From NCBI GenBank assembly GCA_023399155.1, contig JAEWQP010000028.1, positions 1 through 64,000 of the forward strand: a stretch of 64,000 bases of DNA. The letters run 5' to 3'. Shown here one piece after another: positions 29,191 to 38,096 of the stretch (position 1 is the stretch's first letter; the number at the start of each line of letters is the position of its first letter). A model generated the notes under the pieces. It ran no database searches. It was not told where the DNA came from and saw only the letters and a list, made by a program, of their open reading frames with translations. The DNA is from Verrucomicrobiota bacterium. Its GTDB lineage: Bacteria; Verrucomicrobiota; Verrucomicrobiia; Opitutales; Opitutaceae. The position numbers were made by a program, and so were the translations under genes.

Positions 29191-30921
29191 ATGAATCGAT
29201 CGACGCCAGCCCGGATTGCAGGTGTGTGGGGTGTGCTTGGCGCCTGCATGCTTGCCGTTTGCGTTTCCCTGCGTGCCGCGCCCCCGATGGGCCGTCCCCC
29301 GCTCGACGTCGAGATTCCGGCGCTGATCCCGGGTGAGCCCCAGGGCTGGCTGTATGCGAGCTGCGAGGGCACCGAGGTGCTCGCGCTCGCCCCGGTCGAC
29401 GCGACCCGCGTGTACGTGCAGAACATCGCGCAGCAGCGGGCCAATCTCAACGTGCTGCTTCCGCAGGATCTGCGCCTGTTCTGGGAGCGGCCGATCACGG
29501 TGGTGCTGTACGCGCGGGACAACGTGCAGCCGCTTCCGGAGGGTTTTCCCGCCATCCTCTCCAAGGTGCACACCGAGCGGGAGCGCGAGCAGGCGGCGGA
29601 AAACCGCGAGGGCAAGCCGCTCCAGGTCATCGTGCGTCCGCATGTCATTCCCGGCATCTGGGTGCCGGAGGCCGACGGCGTCTGCTTCTTCAACGTCATC
29701 GCGCCCCGGCTCAAGGCCTCCGAGCTGAGCGAGCTGCCGGCCGCCCAGTACATCTCCTACCTGCTGGATTCGCGCAATCCCCCGTTGCCGGCGTGGTTCA
29801 CCGACGGGATCTCCGCCTTTTTCTCCCAGGCCACCATGATCGGTTCCGAGGTCGACCTGCAGCCTGCGGTCTGGATTTCGCCGGCGCAGTCGTCGCTCAT
29901 GATCCGCGACAAGTCCATCCCGGCGGAGTTCGTGCCGCTTTCGGAGGTGTTCGCCTATGTGAACCCGCTCACCGTGAAGGCAGACGAGCGGCGCATGATG
30001 ACGATCCGTTCGGAGGCGGCCCTGCTGGTGCGCTGGGCGATGGAAGGTCGTGCCCCGGGCGGTAGCGAATCGCTGTGGAAGTTCGCGCGCGCACTGCATC
30101 CTGGCGCGGACGTGGAAGCCGTGTTTAAGGCCTCCTTCGGGATCACGACCGATGCGGCGCTGGACGGGCTGCGGGCGTATCTGCCACAGGCGATGCGCAA
30201 GCGCGCCCGGATCCGCATCCCCCGCGATTCGCGCCCGTCCGCCGTGGAGGTGCGCCCGGCGACGCCGGCCGAGATCGCGCGCCTGCGCGGCGAATGGGAG
30301 CGCCTGGCCGGCGTCCTGATTCTCGGCCTGGAGCCGTCATTGCGTCCGCACTACGAAGAGCGGGCGCGTCGCACGCTCGCATCAGGCCCGGCGAATGACG
30401 CCGCGGATCCTGAGCTGCTCGCCGCACGCGGCCTGATGGCGGTGGAGTCGCGGGACGACGATGCGGCGCTGCCCCTGCTCGAGGCGGCGTGCCGCGCCCC
30501 CAAACCCCGCCCGAGCGCGGTGGTCGAACTCGCCCGCATCCGGCTCGCGCGGGCGCGCGCCTCGCTGCCTGAGGGCGGCCGGCTCGATGCCGCGGCCACG
30601 GCGCCGATCGTTGATGCGCTTCGCGCCGTGGTCGGGAGCCGCCCGCCCATGCCCCGGGCCTATCAAGTCCTGGCCGACACCTGGGGCGTCGCCGAAGTGC
30701 CGCCGACAGCAGAGGACGTCGACCTGCTGATGACAGGCGTACGAACCATTCCCGGGAACGTCGCGCTTGTCCTCTCGGTGGCCCGGCTGCTGATCGACCT
30801 GGATCGACCCGACGAGGCGCGCGAGGCGATCGACACCGGGCTGGCCTACGTCGGCGACGACTCCGGCCGCCGCCGGCTCTTCGCCATGCGCAGCGGCCTT
30901 CGCAGTCCGGCGCGCAACTAG
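29191..30921 (+). CDS. Exported peptidase-like TPR protein, catalytic motif lost
   Basis: 576 residues with a signal peptide (VWGVLGACMLAVCVSLRAAP). The segment LSELPAAQYISYLLDSRNPP followed by LPAWFTDGISAFFSQ (about residues 180-215) has the layout of gluzincin (MA clan) peptidases, in which HExxH is followed by a PxWxxEG element, but both are changed: no HExxH is present and the glutamate is aspartate. The C-terminal third has TPR-like helices (LLAARGLMAVESRDDDAALP, LIDLDRPDEAREAIDTGLAY). Probably a non-catalytic scaffold or binding protein in the periplasm. Its terminal codon and stop (AAC TAG) overlap the family B repeat at 30916. Confidence 0.65.
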   Translation: MNRSTPARIAGVWGVLGACMLAVCVSLRAAPPMGRPPLDVEIPALIPGEPQGWLYASCEGTEVLALAPVDATRVYVQNIAQQRANLNVLLPQDLRLFWERPITVVLYARDNVQPLPEGFPAILSKVHTEREREQAAENREGKPLQVIVRPHVIPGIWVPEADGVCFFNVIAPRLKASELSELPAAQYISYLLDSRNPPLPAWFTDGISAFFSQATMIGSEVDLQPAVWISPAQSSLMIRDKSIPAEFVPLSEVFAYVNPLTVKADERRMMTIRSEAALLVRWAMEGRAPGGSESLWKFARALHPGADVEAVFKASFGITTDAALDGLRAYLPQAMRKRARIRIPRDSRPSAVEVRPATPAEIARLRGEWERLAGVLILGLEPSLRPHYEERARRTLASGPANDAADPELLAARGLMAVESRDDDAALPLLEAACRAPKPRPSAVVELARIRLARARASLPEGGRLDAAATAPIVDALRAVVGSRPPMPRAYQVLADTWGVAEVPPTAEDVDLLMTGVRTIPGNVALVLSVARLLIDLDRPDEAREAIDTGLAYVGDDSGRRRLFAMRSGLRSPARN

Positions 30922-31180
30922 GGCGTGTTTTCGAGCCCGTGGTCTGGTTCGAAACGAACGACCCGCCTCTGAGATGGAGGGCCGGGCTCCTGGTGTCGCG
31001 CCGCCGCGGCGGGCGGCTAATTCAGAGGGAAGAATGGAGAATGCCGCCGGAGTCGGCATCGTTCTCGTTCTCTTGCTCGTTCTCTTTCTCGACTGGAGCG
31101 TGTTTTCGAGCCCGTGGTCTGCTTCAGAACGAACGACCCGCCTCTGAGATGGATGGCCGGGCTCCTGCCCGGCCGCGATC
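30916..31180. repeat. Family B repeat cluster, copies 3 and 4
   Basis: Two long direct repeats of about 70 bp, at 30922-30992 and 31096-31167. Each starts with GCGTGTTTTCGAGCCCGTGG and includes ACGACCCGCCTCTGAGATGG and GGCCGGGCTCCTG. Between them lie GAATGCCGCCGGAGTCGGCA and TTCTCGTTCTCTTGCTCGTT (about 31061), in the same order as at 20396-20610. The first copy begins in the stop codon of the upstream gene. The rest of the gap (31181-31387) has an AT-rich TATAAATAC at 31258, a possible -10 region for the next gene, and a GC-rich imperfect hairpin at about 31286-31310. Confidence 0.85.
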
Positions 31181-31387
31181 GTCTCAAGGGAGTGCCCACC
31201 GTGGCGCATGCGCGGGGGTGCGGGAGTTCGGCCCTCCCCGTGACGATGTATTCGGAGTATAAATACAAGGCGCCGCCGCGGACTGCCGGCGCGACATCCG
31301 GCGCCGGTCGTGAGCGGTCCGTGTAGCGATTGACAGGCTCCGGCCGCGTTCGCACGTTCGGCGTTCCGGCGCCACCTCCCGTCCATC

Positions 31388-32413
31388 GTGTTCCGACTCA
31401 AGCGCATCGTCCTCGTCCTCCTTGCCGCCGTCTTTGTGGTGGGACTCGCGGTGTTCCTTGCGCGGGGGCGGATTGCCGACTGGATCGTCGCACAGGCGAT
31501 CCGCGAGGCGCAGGCGCGCGCGGATGCACGCGGACTCGGGCTGACCGATCTGGAGCCGGGACACGCCGCGCTGACTGGATTGTTCTCACTGCGGTGTGAG
31601 GGCTTGCGCGGCCGGCTGGTCGTGCCGCACGGACTCGTGAGCCAGGGTGCGGAGAGCTACGTGTTCATCGCGCGGCAGTTGCGCGTGCGCCTGGACAACC
31701 TGTTCTCGGGCCGGACCGTACTCGCGCTGCAGGGCGGCTCGCTCTACAAGCTGCGAGGCGACGGCGAGGCTTCGGGCGAGTGGCTCAGCGATCTGCATGG
31801 CGAGAGCGTGGTGGAGGTGTCGTGGCGCGATCCCCGTGCGTCGATCCGGCGGGTGGAGCAGCAGGTGCGGCAGCTCGTCGCGACCGGTGCGATGGATCTT
31901 CCGGCGCGGGTTCGCGGCCGGGCGCGCTTCCTGGTGCGACGGCAGTGGTTTGAGGCGACCGTCTACTCGGAGACCGACGGACGGCAGACGCGGATCATGC
32001 TCGATCGGGACGACGTCAAACGCGTCTCCGCCGGCTACGCCCAGCCGCTCACGGAGACGGAGGTCGATCTCGTCGCCCATTATCCGACCCTGGCGCCGAC
32101 GCTCCTGCAGATCACGGACAAGGCCAAGCGTGAGGCCGCGGCGCGCCGGCAGGCCGATCGGGGGTTTGCGGAGGATGCGTTCCGGCACGTCCTGTGGAGC
32201 TATCTCCTCACGCGCGAATACGGAGCCGAGTTCGCGCAAATCGTCACCGATGCGCACGAGATCGGCGCGACCTACGAGACCGGCGAAGCGGCCCGGCAGA
32301 TGGATCTGCAGAACAATGCCATCGGCCGCGACTATGCGCTGGCGGGTGTCCGCGAGGAGGACGTGGGGCGCCGTTTCGAAAGCGACGTGCGCGTGATGCG
32401 CCAGGCGCGCTGA
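31388..32413 (+). CDS. Membrane-anchored AsmA-like protein with DUF6973-like C-terminus
   Basis: 341 residues from a GTG at 31388. An N-terminal anchor (IVLVLLAAVFVVGLAVFLA) leads into a beta-rich region (about 30-200) that looks like the start of AsmA/DUF748 proteins (RGRIADWIVAQAIREAQARA, then SLRCEGLRGRLVVP). The C-terminal 90 residues carry AFRHVLWSYLLTREYGAEFA, TDAHE and RQMDLQNNAIGRDYA, which resembles DUF6973 (conserved H, H-E and N-N-x-G-R), a probable hydrolase-type fold. Joining the two is unusual. Convergent with the SGNH hydrolase gene, 14 bp apart. Confidence 0.6.
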   Translation: MFRLKRIVLVLLAAVFVVGLAVFLARGRIADWIVAQAIREAQARADARGLGLTDLEPGHAALTGLFSLRCEGLRGRLVVPHGLVSQGAESYVFIARQLRVRLDNLFSGRTVLALQGGSLYKLRGDGEASGEWLSDLHGESVVEVSWRDPRASIRRVEQQVRQLVATGAMDLPARVRGRARFLVRRQWFEATVYSETDGRQTRIMLDRDDVKRVSAGYAQPLTETEVDLVAHYPTLAPTLLQITDKAKREAAARRQADRGFAEDAFRHVLWSYLLTREYGAEFAQIVTDAHEIGATYETGEAARQMDLQNNAIGRDYALAGVREEDVGRRFESDVRVMRQAR

Positions 32414-32427
32414 GCCGCGCCCCCGCG

Positions 32428-33159
32428 TCAGCGGCCGGCGAGGATCCGTACGATCTGCGGGAAGAGCTCGTCCGCGAGCCGCTGGTATCCGGCGGGAGTC
32501 GGGTGCAGGAAGTCGGCCATGGTCGCGGAGGAGATCGAACCGTCCTGCTCCAGCAGCGATTTGCCGGCATCGATCACGAAGATGCTGTGCCCGTCGTGGA
32601 GATTGCGCGCGAGCCGCCGGTTTGTCTCGGCGATGCGCTTGCGCATCTTCGACTTTGGCTGTTCGTCGGCCGGGAGCACGCCGACGATCGCGATCCGGGC
32701 GGCGGGCATGCGCGAGTGCAGCGTCGACACGATGGCCTGGATGCCCTCGACCACCTTGGCCGGAGCGTCGCCGTTGCGGCCGAGGTTGTTGACGCCGATG
32801 AGCAGTACGATCAAGCGCGGCTTGAGATTGCCCATCTCGCCGTTCTCGAGTCGCCAGAGGAGGTTGGAGGTCGTGTCGCCGCCGATGCCGAAGTTGGCGA
32901 CCTTGAGGGTGGGGAAGCGCTCCTGCCAGAGGGTGGTGTTGGCCCAGCCCTCGGTGATCGAGTCGCCGAGCAGGAGGATGTCGGCATCGCCACGGGTCGC
33001 GCGTGCCACGTTGGTCTCGTGTTTCTCACGCCAGGTGGCCACGGACATCCACTCGTAGTCCACAGTGCGGGGCGACGGCACAGCGGGCCGTTCGCGGGCG
33101 GAAAGGGCGGGGGACGCCATGAAAACCACGGAGGCGAGGGAGAGGACGAGGGCGCGCAT
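32428..33159 (-). CDS. Exported SGNH/GDSL hydrolase
   Basis: 243 residues from the ATG at 33159, where the signal peptide begins (MRALVLSLASVVFMASPALS). Catalytic blocks: S67 in LLLGDSITEGW, glycine block FGIGGDTTSN (90-99), N125 in IGVNNLG, and the Asp-His pair in DFLHPTPAGY near the end. Resembles the platelet-activating-factor acetylhydrolase-like branch of SGNH esterases. Probably a periplasmic esterase or carbohydrate deacetylase; no substrate can be named. Monocistronic and divergent from tig. Confidence 0.9.
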   Translation of the reverse strand: MRALVLSLASVVFMASPALSARERPAVPSPRTVDYEWMSVATWREKHETNVARATRGDADILLLGDSITEGWANTTLWQERFPTLKVANFGIGGDTTSNLLWRLENGEMGNLKPRLIVLLIGVNNLGRNGDAPAKVVEGIQAIVSTLHSRMPAARIAIVGVLPADEQPKSKMRKRIAETNRRLARNLHDGHSIFVIDAGKSLLEQDGSISSATMADFLHPTPAGYQRLADELFPQIVRILAGR

Positions 33160-33362
33160 CGGAGGGGACGATTCGTGAAACGTGGTGGCCGCCGCCGCAA
33201 AGCCATAATCCGGAATCCTCAATCAACCGGGTCGCAGCGGTGGGCGAGCCGGGCGCATCCGCTCGATTCAATCCCCGGATTCGGCATTGACCGCCGAAAG
33301 GGCCGACCCATAGCCTCGGCGGTTTTCCAAACGCACATCAACCCTCGCACTCAAGGGATACA

Positions 33363-34667
33363 GTGAACGTCGAGCTCAAGGACATTTCAGAAACGCGCAA
33401 ACAGCTGGTCGTGGGCCTCGAGGCCGCCGAGATCGACCAGGAGCTCAACCGGGTGACCGGCGAGTTCGTCAGCCAGGCTCGCATCCCGGGTTTTCGTCCC
33501 GGCAAGGCGCCGATCGCGATCATCCGCAAGCGTTTCGAGAAGGAAATTGCCCAGGAGCTGAACCAGGCGGTGATGGCCAAGGCCTACCGCGAAGGCACGA
33601 AGGAAAAGGGTCTGGAAGTCCTCTCCGTGGTCGACGCATCCGAGCCGACGGTCCAGGCCGGAGCGCCCGCCGAGGTGACGATCACCGTCGACATCCAACC
33701 GAAGTTTGACCTGCCCGACTACAAGGGCCTTCCCGTCAAGGCGGGCGACACCAGCGTGGCCGATGCCGAGATCGATCAGGTGATCGAGAACGTCCGGCGC
33801 GAGCGCGCGGAGTTCAAGACCGTGGAGCGCGAGGCGCAGGTCGGCGATTACGTGAAATTCGGTTTCGAAGGCACGCTCGACGGGCAGAAGATTGCCGAAC
33901 TCGTGCCGGACCGCCCGATCTTTGGCACCATGCCGCAGACGTGGGAGGAGGCGGGCGCGAGCGAGGGCCTGCTGCCGGGCGCGGGTCAGATCGTCGTCGG
34001 CGTGAAAGCGGGCGAGACCAAGGAAGGCGACATCTCCTTCCCGGCGGACTTCAACGTCCCGGCCCTTGCCGGGAAGACCGGCCACTACACCTTCTCCGTT
34101 CAGGAAGTCCGCGAGCGCGTTCTTCCGGAGATGGATGAGGCGTTTCTCAAGCAACAGGGCGTCTCCACCGTCGAGGAGCTGCGCGAGCGCGTGCGTGGTT
34201 CGATCCAGCAGCAGAAGGAGTCCAACGATCGCGCCGAGCGCCGGCGCCAGGCGGCGGACGCTCTCGCGGCCAAGGTCGAGTTTCCCGTGCCGGAAGTGCT
34301 GATCGACAACGAGACCGACGTGCTGCTTCACCAGATGGTGGAGCAGAACCTCCGTCGCGGCATCCCCCAGGAGGAACTTGAGAAGAACAAGGAGCAGCTC
34401 TACGCCACCGCGCGCCAGGCTGCGGTCGGTCGCACCAAGGTGCGCATGCTCCTGCTTCGCGTCGCCGAAGCGGAAAAGCTTCAGGTCACGCGCGAGGACA
34501 TCAACGAAGCGATCTACCGCGAGGCCATGCGCTCGGGGCAGAAGCCGGAGAAAGTGGTCAAGGAACTCGAGAAGAACCGCGAACGCCTGACCTACTTCCA
34601 GCAAAACATCCTTCTGGACAAGGCACTTGATTTCCTGGTCGGTGCGGCTAGCGTTTCGCCGGCCTGA
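33363..34667 (+). CDS. tig: Trigger factor (ribosome-associated chaperone and prolyl isomerase)
   Basis: 434 residues from a GTG start at 33363. The ribosome-binding signature GFRPGKAP is at 43-50; the FKBP-type isomerase domain covers about 155-245 (GDYVKFGFEGTLDGQKIAEL, then TGHYTFSVQEVRER); the rest is the helical arm/substrate cradle. First gene of the tig-clpP-clpX cluster, 37 bp before clpP. Binds nascent chains near the exit tunnel via protein L23. Confidence 0.96.
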   Translation: MNVELKDISETRKQLVVGLEAAEIDQELNRVTGEFVSQARIPGFRPGKAPIAIIRKRFEKEIAQELNQAVMAKAYREGTKEKGLEVLSVVDASEPTVQAGAPAEVTITVDIQPKFDLPDYKGLPVKAGDTSVADAEIDQVIENVRRERAEFKTVEREAQVGDYVKFGFEGTLDGQKIAELVPDRPIFGTMPQTWEEAGASEGLLPGAGQIVVGVKAGETKEGDISFPADFNVPALAGKTGHYTFSVQEVRERVLPEMDEAFLKQQGVSTVEELRERVRGSIQQQKESNDRAERRRQAADALAAKVEFPVPEVLIDNETDVLLHQMVEQNLRRGIPQEELEKNKEQLYATARQAAVGRTKVRMLLLRVAEAEKLQVTREDINEAIYREAMRSGQKPEKVVKELEKNRERLTYFQQNILLDKALDFLVGAASVSPA

Positions 34668-34704
34668 GTCGGGCCGGGAAACCTCCGCAACCTACCGATA
34701 TTTC

Positions 34705-35322
34705 GTGAGTTACTACATTCCCTACGTTTGGGAAACCAACGGCCGCACCGAAAGCCGCGTCGATATCTTCAGCCGCCTGCTGAAGGACCGCATCGTCTTC
34801 GTCGGCACGCCGATCGACGATGATGTCGCCAATATTGTCATCGCCCAGCTGCTCTTCCTGCAGATGGACGATCCCAAGAAGGACATCAGTCTCTATATCA
34901 ACTCGCCCGGCGGCGTCGTCACCGGCGGGATGGCCATCTACGACACGATCAACTTCCTCTCCTGCGATGTGGTGACGTACTGCATCGGCCAGGCGGCCAG
35001 CATGGCGACTGTCCTGCTCGCCTCGGGCACGAAGGGGAAGCGGTTCGCCCTCCCCAACAGCCGGGTGATGATTCACCAGCCTTCGGGTGGAGCGGGGGGC
35101 CAGACTTCCGACATCTCCATCCAGGCCCGCGAGATCCTGCGCTGGCGCCGCACACTCAACGAGGTGCTGGCGCGTCACTCCGGCAAGGTCGCCGACCAGA
35201 TCGAGAAGGATTCAGACCGCGACTATTACATGTCCGCGGCCGAGGCCAAGGAGTACGGGATCGTCGATCATGTGGTTGAAGGAAAGAAGGAAGCTGCCGA
35301 ACTTATAAAGGGCGCGGCCTGA
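34705..35322 (+). CDS. clpP: ATP-dependent Clp protease proteolytic subunit
   Basis: 205 residues from a GTG at 34705 (VSYYIPYVWETNG). Catalytic triad S99 (GQAASMA), H124 (VMIHQPSGG) and D169 (EKDSDRDYYMS). Typical LYINSPGGVVTGGMAIYDTI and ASGTKGKRFALPNSR elements. Forms the tetradecameric chamber that works with ClpX encoded 43 bp downstream. The frame is open to 34627 but that part overlaps the tig stop and is unconserved. Confidence 0.97.
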   Translation: MSYYIPYVWETNGRTESRVDIFSRLLKDRIVFVGTPIDDDVANIVIAQLLFLQMDDPKKDISLYINSPGGVVTGGMAIYDTINFLSCDVVTYCIGQAASMATVLLASGTKGKRFALPNSRVMIHQPSGGAGGQTSDISIQAREILRWRRTLNEVLARHSGKVADQIEKDSDRDYYMSAAEAKEYGIVDHVVEGKKEAAELIKGAA

Positions 35323-35365
35323 GCGGCGTCCGTTACCCGACCCCAACTCCACGCTTCACCCTCCC

Positions 35366-36649
35366 ATGGCGAAATCGTCCCGGATGACCCTCTGCTCGTT
35401 CTGCGGCAAGTCGCAGAGCGAGGTGCGCAAGATGATCGCGGGGCCCGGGGTCTACATCTGCGATTCGTGCGTCTCGGTCTGCAAGACGATCATTGATCGC
35501 GAGCTCAAGGCGCCCGCTCCCGAGGCCCGGCCGTCCTTCCGACTGATCAAGCCCGGCGAGATCAAGAAGGTGCTCGATGACCACGTGATCGGCCAGGATC
35601 ACGCCAAGAAGGTCCTCTCCGTCGCAGTCTACAACCACTACAAGCGCCTGATGTTCGACCAGAACTTCGGGCAGCCCGAGGGGGTGGCGATGCCGGCGGA
35701 GTTTTCCGAGGTCGAGGTCGAGAAGAGCAACATCCTGCTCGTCGGCCCCACCGGCTCGGGCAAGACGCTCCTCGCCCGCACGCTCGCCCGCATCCTCGAC
35801 GTGCCATTCGCCATGTCCGACGCCACGACGCTCACCGAGGCGGGCTACGTCGGCGAGGATGTGGAAAACATCGTCCTGCGCCTGCTCCAGGCGGCCAACT
35901 ACGACGTGAAACGCGCCGAGTGCGGCATCATCTATGTCGACGAGATCGACAAGATCGGCCGCAAGACGGAGAACGTCTCCATCACGCGCGATGTATCCGG
36001 CGAAGGAGTACAGCAGGCGCTGCTCAAGATCCTCGAGGGAACGGTCTGCAACGTGCCGCCGCAGGGTGGCCGCAAGCACCCGAACCAGGAATACATCCAG
36101 GTCAACACGGCGAACATCCTCTTCGTCTGCGGTGGCGCATTCGTCGGTCTCGACCAGATCGTGCAGCGCCGCGCCGGCCGCGGTACGGTCGGCTACGGCG
36201 CCGCCTCGCGCGAGATCTTCTCCGCCGAGGAGGTCATGAAGCAGCTCGCGCCCGAGGACCTGATCCGCTTCGGCATGATCCCGGAATTCATCGGCCGCCT
36301 GCCGGTCGTCTCCGTGCTCGATCAGCTGACCGAGGCCGACCTCGAGAAGATTCTCCTGCGCACGAAGAACGCCATGGTGAAACAGTACTCGAAGCTGTTC
36401 GCCATGGACGGGGTGCAACTGCGCTTCACCCGCGACGCCATCCGCGCCATCGCGCACAAGGCCCTCGCCCTCAAGACCGGCGCTCGTGCGCTCCGCGCGA
36501 TCATGGAGAGCACGATGCTCGAGGTGATGTACGACGTGCCGCACCGTGACGACGTCGCCGAAGTCGTGATCGATGCCGGCGTGGTGGAGAACCAGCGCAA
36601 GCCGCAGATCAAACGCGTCCCGAAGACCGCCCGCAAGGACGCCGCCTGA
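35366..36649 (+). CDS. clpX: ATP-dependent Clp protease ATP-binding subunit ClpX
   Basis: 427 residues. Zinc-binding domain with C10, C13, C32 and C35; Walker A GPTGSGKT (127-134); Walker B IIYVDEIDKI; pore and sensor regions (GYVGEDVENIVLRLL, GVQQALLKILEG, FGMIPEFIGRLPVV). Unfolds substrates, including SsrA-tagged proteins (smpB is at 56.4 kb), and feeds them to ClpP. The ATG is preceded by CACCCTCCC with no Shine-Dalgarno site. Last gene of tig-clpP-clpX. Confidence 0.97.
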   Translation: MAKSSRMTLCSFCGKSQSEVRKMIAGPGVYICDSCVSVCKTIIDRELKAPAPEARPSFRLIKPGEIKKVLDDHVIGQDHAKKVLSVAVYNHYKRLMFDQNFGQPEGVAMPAEFSEVEVEKSNILLVGPTGSGKTLLARTLARILDVPFAMSDATTLTEAGYVGEDVENIVLRLLQAANYDVKRAECGIIYVDEIDKIGRKTENVSITRDVSGEGVQQALLKILEGTVCNVPPQGGRKHPNQEYIQVNTANILFVCGGAFVGLDQIVQRRAGRGTVGYGAASREIFSAEEVMKQLAPEDLIRFGMIPEFIGRLPVVSVLDQLTEADLEKILLRTKNAMVKQYSKLFAMDGVQLRFTRDAIRAIAHKALALKTGARALRAIMESTMLEVMYDVPHRDDVAEVVIDAGVVENQRKPQIKRVPKTARKDAA

Positions 36650-36812
36650 AGCCGCGCCACGCGGCGCGCGACGGCGGCGGGTTGGGGATCGGAAGGCCGG
36701 CGGGCTGACTGGCAGGAATGCCGGGAGGTGAGTCCGGATCGGCCGGGGTTACACGCCCGAGGTGGCGAAACCTCTGCGTTCCGCGTCCCTGGCAATGGGC
36801 GCTGTCGACTCG

Positions 36813-37895
36813 TTACCAGCGCCCGTGCTCGCCGCGCTTGAGTGAGCGCGCGAAAGCCACCAGCAGGGCGACGCAGTGCTCCACGTCGTTCAGGTCGACG
36901 ATCTCGCTCGGCGTGTGCATGTAGCGCAGCGGAATCGAGATCAGGCCCGTTGCCACGCCCGATCGTCCGACCTGGATCGCCCGCGCGTCCGTGCCCGTGG
37001 GCCGCGGATCAGCTTCGATCTGGTAGGGAATCCCTTCCCCCTCGGCCACCTCGATCAAGCGGTCGTACACCCAAGGATTGATGTTCGGGCCGCGGCAGAT
37101 CATCGGGCCGCCACCGAGCTTGTAGTCCCCAAACTTGCGGTGATCGCAGTCGGGATGATCGGTGGCGTGGCCGACATCGACCGCGATCGCGATGTGCGGG
37201 TCGACACCGAAGGTCGAGACGGTCGCGCCGCGCACGCCGATCTCCTCCTGGGTCGTGGCGACCGAGACAACTCGGGCCGCGGGGAGTTTCTTGCGATTGG
37301 CGGCGAGCCGGATGAGCGTCTCCCCCACGACGTAGGCGCCGCTCTTGTTGTCGAACGCGCGGGCGGTCGCGATCGAACCGTGGAGCAGGCTGAAGCCGTG
37401 ATCATAGGTCGCGACATCGCCGATGGAGACGCGCTCGAGCGCCTCCTTGCGGCTGCCCGCACCGATGTCGATCCACATGTCGTGGATCTCCGGGACCTTT
37501 TTGCGATCCGCCTCGTCCATCAGGTGGATCGCGCGCTTGCCCGTGACGCCGAGCACCGTGCCGGACTTGGTCTGGATGATCACGCGCCGTCCCGAGATCA
37601 TCACGCGGTCATGGCCGCCGATGGTCTGGAAATACAGATAGCCGTCCTTGTTGACGTGCGTGACGATCAAGCCGAGCTCGTCGATGTGTCCGGCAAGCAT
37701 CAGAACGGGATCGCCATCAGGATTGAGGGTGGAAATGCGGTTGCCGAGCGCGTCGCGCGCCGTGGCATCGGCGACGGGAGTCACGTGGCGGTCCCACACC
37801 GCCTGGGCCTGTTGCTCGGCTCCGGACGGGCTGCGGGCATCGAGGAGTTCGACGAGAAAATCGGGCGGCGTGTTTGAAGTCTGCTTGCGCGACAT
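36813..37895 (-). CDS. M42 family metallopeptidase
   Basis: 360 residues. Di-metal aminopeptidase signature: H70 (LAGHIDELG), bridging D182 (ARAFDNKSG), catalytic E217/E218 (TTQEEIGVRG), D240 (AVDVGHATDHP) and H327 (RYMHTPSE). This is the glutamyl aminopeptidase/tetrahedral-aminopeptidase (FrvX/YsdC) family, cytoplasmic, usually a dodecamer that trims peptides from proteasome-like proteases; the ClpXP genes are next door on the other strand, which fits peptide turnover but is only suggestive. Single gene. Confidence 0.94.
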   Translation of the reverse strand: MSRKQTSNTPPDFLVELLDARSPSGAEQQAQAVWDRHVTPVADATARDALGNRISTLNPDGDPVLMLAGHIDELGLIVTHVNKDGYLYFQTIGGHDRVMISGRRVIIQTKSGTVLGVTGKRAIHLMDEADRKKVPEIHDMWIDIGAGSRKEALERVSIGDVATYDHGFSLLHGSIATARAFDNKSGAYVVGETLIRLAANRKKLPAARVVSVATTQEEIGVRGATVSTFGVDPHIAIAVDVGHATDHPDCDHRKFGDYKLGGGPMICRGPNINPWVYDRLIEVAEGEGIPYQIEADPRPTGTDARAIQVGRSGVATGLISIPLRYMHTPSEIVDLNDVEHCVALLVAFARSLKRGEHGRW

Positions 37896-38096
37896 GGAGC
37901 TGACGGTGACACAAACGCGCTTTCGGCGAAATCCGATTATGGCTCGAAAAATCCCGCGGATCGGGCGGGCGCGATGGTTTCACCTCGCGCCGCCCGGTGG
38001 GGGAGGGGCAGTTCTGCTTGAACCGAGGCGCCCGGCTCGGGCGGCGCACCCTGGGCTTGCCGTGGCACGCGGGCCCCGCGATAAAACCCGTTTCCC

